Under the pieces are notes generated by a model. The model did not search any database. It saw nothing but the letters and a program-made list of their open reading frames with translations, and was not told where the DNA came from. 43,553 nt of DNA from NCBI RefSeq assembly GCF_003992005.1, contig NZ_RQVL01000018.1, positions 1-43,553 on the forward strand, read 5' to 3'. A program made the translations under genes and the position numbers. Below, piece after piece: positions 40,282 to 43,553 of this stretch. Each line of letters starts with the position of its first letter. The stretch's first letter is position 1. The DNA is from Veillonella sp. VA139. Its GTDB lineage: Bacteria > Bacillota > Negativicutes > Veillonellales > Veillonellaceae.

Positions 40282-41076
40282 ATGAAAGTTTTAGTAAATG
40301 GAGCAGCTGGCAAAATGGGCCGTGAGGTTCTAAAAGCTGTTCACAATGATACAGAGTTAACATTAGTGGGCGGGGTAGATCCTACCCATGGTGGTAAAGA
40401 TGTTAGTGAATTTATAGGTACTAGCCCTTTAGATTGTAAAATATACAGCCAATTAGAAGAAGGTATTGAAGCCGTACACCCAGATGTGATTGTGGACTTT
40501 ACAACGCCAGCCATTATTTTTGAAAATGCAAAACTTATGTTATCCAAAGGGATTCACGTTGTCATCGGTACCACTGGTCTTACAGAAACACAACGGCAAG
40601 AGTTAGATTCCATTGGTAGAGCACATAATGCTAATTGTTTAGTTGCTCCTAATTTCTCACTAGGTGCAGTGATGATGATGAAAACAGCTGCAGAACTAGC
40701 TCCCTATTTCCCAGATGTAGAAATCATTGAGTTACATCATAATCATAAATATGATGCACCTTCTGGTACGGCTGTATTGACGGCTAAATTGATTAATGAT
40801 GCCAAACAAGCAGCCAATGTAAAAGGGGCTGAAGATTTAACTCGTGAGAGTCTACCAGGTGCTCGAGGTGCTAAGGTGGATGATGTGACGATTCACAGTG
40901 TCCGTTTACCAGGTTATGTGGCACATCAAGAAGTTATTTTTGGTGGATATGATGAAACGTTGGTGATTCGTCATGATTCATTGAGTCGTTTGTCCTTTAT
41001 GCCTGGCGTAGTATTAGCTTGTAAAAAAATCAAAGATTTTGCAGGCTTAACCTATGGATTAGAACATTATTTATAA
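40282..41076 (+). CDS. dapB: 4-hydroxy-tetrahydrodipicolinate reductase
   Basis: DapB reduces hydroxytetrahydrodipicolinate in the lysine/diaminopimelate pathway. The 264-residue protein has the N-terminal NAD(P) loop GAAGKMGREV (about 6-15), IGTTGLTE, and the catalytic ELHHNHKYDAPSGTA (His pair near residue 155). The AGGAGG ribosome site is close to the ATG, eight bases after recN. It lies before asd and dapA, but an own promoter is present between dapB and asd. Confidence 0.95.
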   Translation: MKVLVNGAAGKMGREVLKAVHNDTELTLVGGVDPTHGGKDVSEFIGTSPLDCKIYSQLEEGIEAVHPDVIVDFTTPAIIFENAKLMLSKGIHVVIGTTGLTETQRQELDSIGRAHNANCLVAPNFSLGAVMMMKTAAELAPYFPDVEIIELHHNHKYDAPSGTAVLTAKLINDAKQAANVKGAEDLTRESLPGARGAKVDDVTIHSVRLPGYVAHQEVIFGGYDETLVIRHDSLSRLSFMPGVVLACKKIKDFAGLTYGLEHYL

Positions 41077-41096
41077 TTCTATATTCTATATAATTC

Positions 41097-41125
41097 TTGC
41101 TAAAGAAAAACTTAAATAGTATAAT
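41097..41125 (+). promoter_or_regulatory. Promoter of asd-dapA
   Basis: TTGCTA (41097-41102) and TATAAT (41120-41125) have an ideal 17-base spacer. The start would be near 41132, about 35 bases ahead of asd. No lysine riboswitch sequence is seen in this 90-base gap. Confidence 0.75.
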
Positions 41126-41166
41126 ACATATAACTATTCATTAAGTTATAATATGAAGGAGTCACT

Positions 41167-42198
41167 ATGAGAAAACCTCATTTAGCCATATTAGGTGCTA
41201 CTGGTGCAGTAGGCCAAGAATTTATTACATTAATTGAAGAACGTAAATTTCCTTATGAAAGTATTAAACTGTTAGCATCTGCTCGTTCTGCAGGTAAAGT
41301 TTTGACAGTTGATGGTAAAGATTATGTGGTGGAAGAAGCAACACCAGAATCTTTTGATGGTGTAGATATTGCTTTATTTGCAGGTGGTTCTATTTCTAAA
41401 ACATTGGCTCCAGAAGCTGCTAAACGGGGTGCTATTGTTATCGATAATTCTAGTGCTTTCCGTATGGATCCAGAGGTTCCATTAGTAGTACCTGAAGTTA
41501 ATCCTGAAGATATTGATACACATAAAGGAATTATTGCTAATCCTAACTGTTCCACTATCATCATGGCACTAGGCTTAAAACCATTGCATGACTTATCCCC
41601 TATTAAACGTATTGTTGTGAGCACATACCAAGCTGTATCTGGGGCTGGTAAAGAAGGCATTGAAGAATTAGATTCCCAAGTGGCTCAACATGTAGCAGGG
41701 GAAGAGATGGTAGCAAATTTGTTGCCTACAGGCTCTATGGACAAGCATTATCCAATTGCATTTAATTTGATTCCTCAAATTGATGTATTCATGGATAATG
41801 GATACTCTAAGGAAGAAATGAAAATGGTATTGGAAACACAAAAGATTTTCCATGATGACACCATTGCTGTAGTACCGACTACTGTACGTGTACCAGTATA
41901 TCGTTCTCATTCTGAATCTGTCTTAGTAAAAACAGAATCTCCAGTATCTGTAGAAGATTTCAAAGCTGCTTGCGAAAAATTCCCTGGTCTACGTGTGAAT
42001 GATAACCCAGCAGCACAGGAATATCCAATGCCTTTATACACATCAAATCAAAATGATTGTGAAATCGGCCGTATTCGTAAAGATTTATTTAACGACCATG
42101 CTATGAATTTTTGGATTGTAGGAGATCAAATTCGTAAGGGTGCTGCATTAAATGCATTACAAATTGCAGAATACTTAGTAGAACATCAATCTTTCTAA
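41167..42198 (+). CDS. asd: Aspartate-semialdehyde dehydrogenase
   Basis: Asd reduces aspartyl phosphate to aspartate semialdehyde, the branch point for lysine and for homoserine (hom in this window). The 343-residue protein has GATGAVGQEF at the N-terminus, NSSAFRMDPEVPLVVPEVN, the catalytic Cys in ANPNCSTI (about residues 127-134), and GAGKEGIEEL. GAAGGAG precedes the ATG. dapA follows after 24 bases. Confidence 0.96.
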   Translation: MRKPHLAILGATGAVGQEFITLIEERKFPYESIKLLASARSAGKVLTVDGKDYVVEEATPESFDGVDIALFAGGSISKTLAPEAAKRGAIVIDNSSAFRMDPEVPLVVPEVNPEDIDTHKGIIANPNCSTIIMALGLKPLHDLSPIKRIVVSTYQAVSGAGKEGIEELDSQVAQHVAGEEMVANLLPTGSMDKHYPIAFNLIPQIDVFMDNGYSKEEMKMVLETQKIFHDDTIAVVPTTVRVPVYRSHSESVLVKTESPVSVEDFKAACEKFPGLRVNDNPAAQEYPMPLYTSNQNDCEIGRIRKDLFNDHAMNFWIVGDQIRKGAALNALQIAEYLVEHQSF

Positions 42199-42222
42199 TT
42201 ATACATTTCAGGGGGTGCTAAG

Positions 42223-43107
42223 ATGACAACATTTGGAAATATCTTAACAGCAATGATCACTCCTTTTACTGACGATGGTCATGTAAATTTTCAAGAAGCA
42301 CTACGTTTAGCCGGATACTTATTAGATAATGGGTCTGATGGCTTAATTGTATGTGGCACTACTGGTGAAAGTCCAAATATTGATGATCGTGATAAACTTG
42401 AGCTATTTACATTAATCGCTAAAGAGTATGGTCATCGTGCTACCATTATTGCGAATACAGGTAGTAATTCCACCAAAAAGTCGATGGCTTTAACAAAGGC
42501 TGCTAGTCATACTGGAGTTCACGGTGTGATGGCTGTGGTACCGTATTATAATAAACCGAATCAAGAAGGTTGTTATTTACATTTTAAAGCCATTGCAGAC
42601 AGTACTGATTTACCTGTTATGCTATATAATGTACCTGGACGTACAGGCGGTCGCATAGAACCACAGACAGTGGCTAGATTAGCTAAGGAATGCCCTAATA
42701 TCACATCTATTAAAGAAGCTACAGGAGATATTAGTATTACTCAACAAATTCGTGCATTACTACCGGGTGATGATTTCATGATTTATTCTGGTGATGATGC
42801 ATTAGCATTAGATGTAATACAAAATGGGGGAGCTGGAGTTATTTCTGTGGCTGCACATATTGTAGGTAAAGAAATGCAAGAGATGATAGGATTATTCAGA
42901 CAAGGTAAGGTAAAAGAAGCAAGAGCCATTGAGCTTTCATTAGTGCCAATTTTAAAAGCTATGTTTATTACCACAAATCCTATTCCTGTAAAATATGCAA
43001 TGAAACAATTAGGTTTTAATACAGGACCATTATTATTGCCATTGTGTGATCCATCTGTAGAAGAAGCGCAGATTATAGATACGGCAATAGAACCATATAA
43101 AAGATAA
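42223..43107 (+). CDS. dapA: 4-hydroxy-tetrahydrodipicolinate synthase
   Basis: DapA condenses pyruvate with aspartate semialdehyde, using a Schiff base. The 294-residue TIM-barrel protein has TTGESPN (threonines of the proton relay), VVPYYNKPNQEG with the catalytic Tyr, LYNVPGRTG and the Schiff-base Lys in SIKEATGD. GGGGG precedes the ATG. It is the last intact gene of the window and is followed by a clear terminator. Confidence 0.96.
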   Translation: MTTFGNILTAMITPFTDDGHVNFQEALRLAGYLLDNGSDGLIVCGTTGESPNIDDRDKLELFTLIAKEYGHRATIIANTGSNSTKKSMALTKAASHTGVHGVMAVVPYYNKPNQEGCYLHFKAIADSTDLPVMLYNVPGRTGGRIEPQTVARLAKECPNITSIKEATGDISITQQIRALLPGDDFMIYSGDDALALDVIQNGGAGVISVAAHIVGKEMQEMIGLFRQGKVKEARAIELSLVPILKAMFITTNPIPVKYAMKQLGFNTGPLLLPLCDPSVEEAQIIDTAIEPYKR

Positions 43108-43110
43108 TAG

Positions 43111-43146
43111 AAAAGATAGTAGTCACATCTATGGCTACTATCTTTT
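43111..43146 (+). terminator. Terminator of asd-dapA
   Basis: AAAAGATAGTAG (43111-43122) pairs perfectly with CTACTATCTTTT (43135-43146) around a 12-base loop; it starts four bases after the dapA stop. The T-run is short (four T). Confidence 0.8.
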
Positions 43147-43183
43147 ACTTTAAAATCTAAATTATGGTTTTTAAGTCCCGTAC

Positions 43184-43210
43184 ATAGTATAGTGAAAATT
43201 TTTATACTAT
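43184..43210 (+). repeat. Inverted repeat ahead of the acetyltransferase remnant
   Basis: ATAGTATA (43184-43191) and TATACTAT (43203-43210) are perfect inverted copies separated by GTGAAAATTTT. The element is 29-55 bases upstream of the remnant's ATG and resembles an operator, as for a MarR or TetR type regulator. No T-run follows, so it is not a terminator. Confidence 0.5.
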
Positions 43211-43238
43211 AACTGTATGTAAGGTGGTGAGGTGTAGA

Positions 43239-43352
43239 ATGAAATCTCTTATAATGAGTCCTGTAGAGGAAACAGATATAGGGGAATTGCAAAAGATTTA
43301 CGATTATTATGTAAGGTATACATCAATAACCTTTATTGAAGATATGTATTAA
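43239..43352 (+). pseudogene. Truncated GNAT N-acetyltransferase remnant
   Basis: A 37-codon frame, too short for a full protein, starts MKSLIMSPVEETDIGELQKI and continues into YDYYVRYTSITF before a TAA at 43350-43352. The pattern with an Asp-Ile-then-IY-YYV and a following T-(x)-TF is the N-terminus of PAT/bar-type GNAT acetyltransferases (about 165 residues). The continuation expected after TF is not found in any frame of the following DNA, so the gene appears truncated. A ribosome-like GGTGGTGAGG precedes the ATG. It could also be a very small intact gene; I think that less likely. Confidence 0.6.
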
Positions 43353-43484
43353 CATATATAACAAGGAATACTCAAACTAACGATACCAATGAAAGTAGCT
43401 GTCATAGTATGGATTGTAATTGTACGCCGAAAATAATAGTTACAAAAAAATATACAAATCAATAGGAGAATAAAAAGGTTCTAT
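43353..43484. other. Non-coding decayed DNA after the remnant
   Basis: No open frame of useful length or recognisable family is seen on either strand, and stop codons are frequent in all frames. A purine-rich AATAGGAGAATAAAAAGG (around 43461-43478) looks like a ribosome site, but no start codon follows at the right distance. Confidence 0.5.
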
Positions 43485-43534
43485 AATATATTTTGGGGGG
43501 ACAGCAAAAGCCACCCCCCAAGGTATATTTTTTT
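43485..43534 (+). terminator. Strong hairpin with T-run at the right end
   Basis: AATATATTTTGGGGGG (43485-43500) pairs along its full length with CCCCCCAAGGTATATT (43514-43529), 16 bp with two G-U pairs, loop of 13 bases, and is followed by T to 43534. It is an unusually GC-tight stem in this AT-rich window. It may end the remnant's transcript or belong to a gene beyond the window edge. Confidence 0.7.
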
Positions 43535-43553
43535 ATGCATAAAAATAGGCATA

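Noticed and set aside
41077-41166. Lysine riboswitch upstream of asd-dapA
   Set aside because: The gap is 90 bases and contains only a promoter and ribosome site; the L-box is about 170 bases long with characteristic core sequences that are not present.
43353-43480. Continuation of the GNAT gene after a frameshift
   Set aside because: I translated the plus-strand frames after the stop and found early stops and none of the later GNAT motifs, so a simple frameshift does not rescue the gene.

Overview
The window is an ordinary chromosomal segment of a low-GC bacterium, densely packed with housekeeping genes nearly all on the + strand. Gene content and order point to an asporogenous diderm Firmicute of the Negativicutes, most likely Veillonella or a close relative. 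The support is a Firmicute-type order pepP-efp-asp23-nusB-xseAB-ispA-tlyA-nadK-argR-recN without its sporulation genes, RibBA fused as in Firmicutes, and a late cobamide cluster with PduX and CobD. The genus is inferred from this pattern; no marker RNA gene is present. No rRNA, tRNA, CRISPR, prophage or intact insertion sequence was seen.

Layout. 1-3908: an FMN riboswitch with a terminator controls ribD-ribE-ribBA-ribH (riboflavin). 3923-7163: hslO (Hsp33), then mtnA and an MTA/SAH deaminase (sulfur nucleoside salvage). 7164-10197: a 314-base gap with a consensus promoter, rpsU (59 codons) and yqeY, then a long-form glutamine synthetase behind its own promoter and a leader hairpin. 10209-11213: minus-strand psiE and tpx. 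11338-17601: a heterodimeric ABC exporter, an SpoU-family RNA methylase, a YdjC/ChbG-type deacetylase coupled to a UPF0104 membrane protein. 17604-20307: an ACT-domain protein with hom and thrB. 20388-21251: htpX. 21317-28837: cobalamin adenosyltransferase, a minus-strand orphan gene, then cobU-cobQ-cbiB-cobS-pduX-cobD-cobC-like, which adenosylates cobinamide, makes aminopropanol phosphate from threonine and assembles the nucleotide loop (no cobT in the window). 28827-40273: rsuA-type pseudouridine synthase, pepP, efp, two asp23 paralogs, nusB, a TsaD/Kae1-like paralog, xseA, xseB, ispA, tlyA, nadK, a YtqB/MnmM-type methylase, argR, recN. 40282-43107: dapB, asd, dapA (lysine/diaminopimelate). 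43108-43553: decayed DNA with a 37-codon remnant of a GNAT acetyltransferase and a strong hairpin with a T-run.

How it works together: the genes supply cofactors (flavin, cobamide, NADP, prenyl diphosphate), aspartate-family amino acids, and translation/ribosome maintenance. Homoserine/threonine genes sit next to PduX/CobD, which consume threonine for the cobamide side chain. The points I find most worth checking are the leader hairpins of the glutamine synthetase and asp23 genes, the palindrome in the rpsU promoter, the minus-strand orphan gene lying antisense to the cob cluster leader, the TsaD-like paralog inside the nusB-xseA block, and the decayed right end. I see no clearly undescribed multi-gene system here; the novel-looking signals are regulatory or single-gene.
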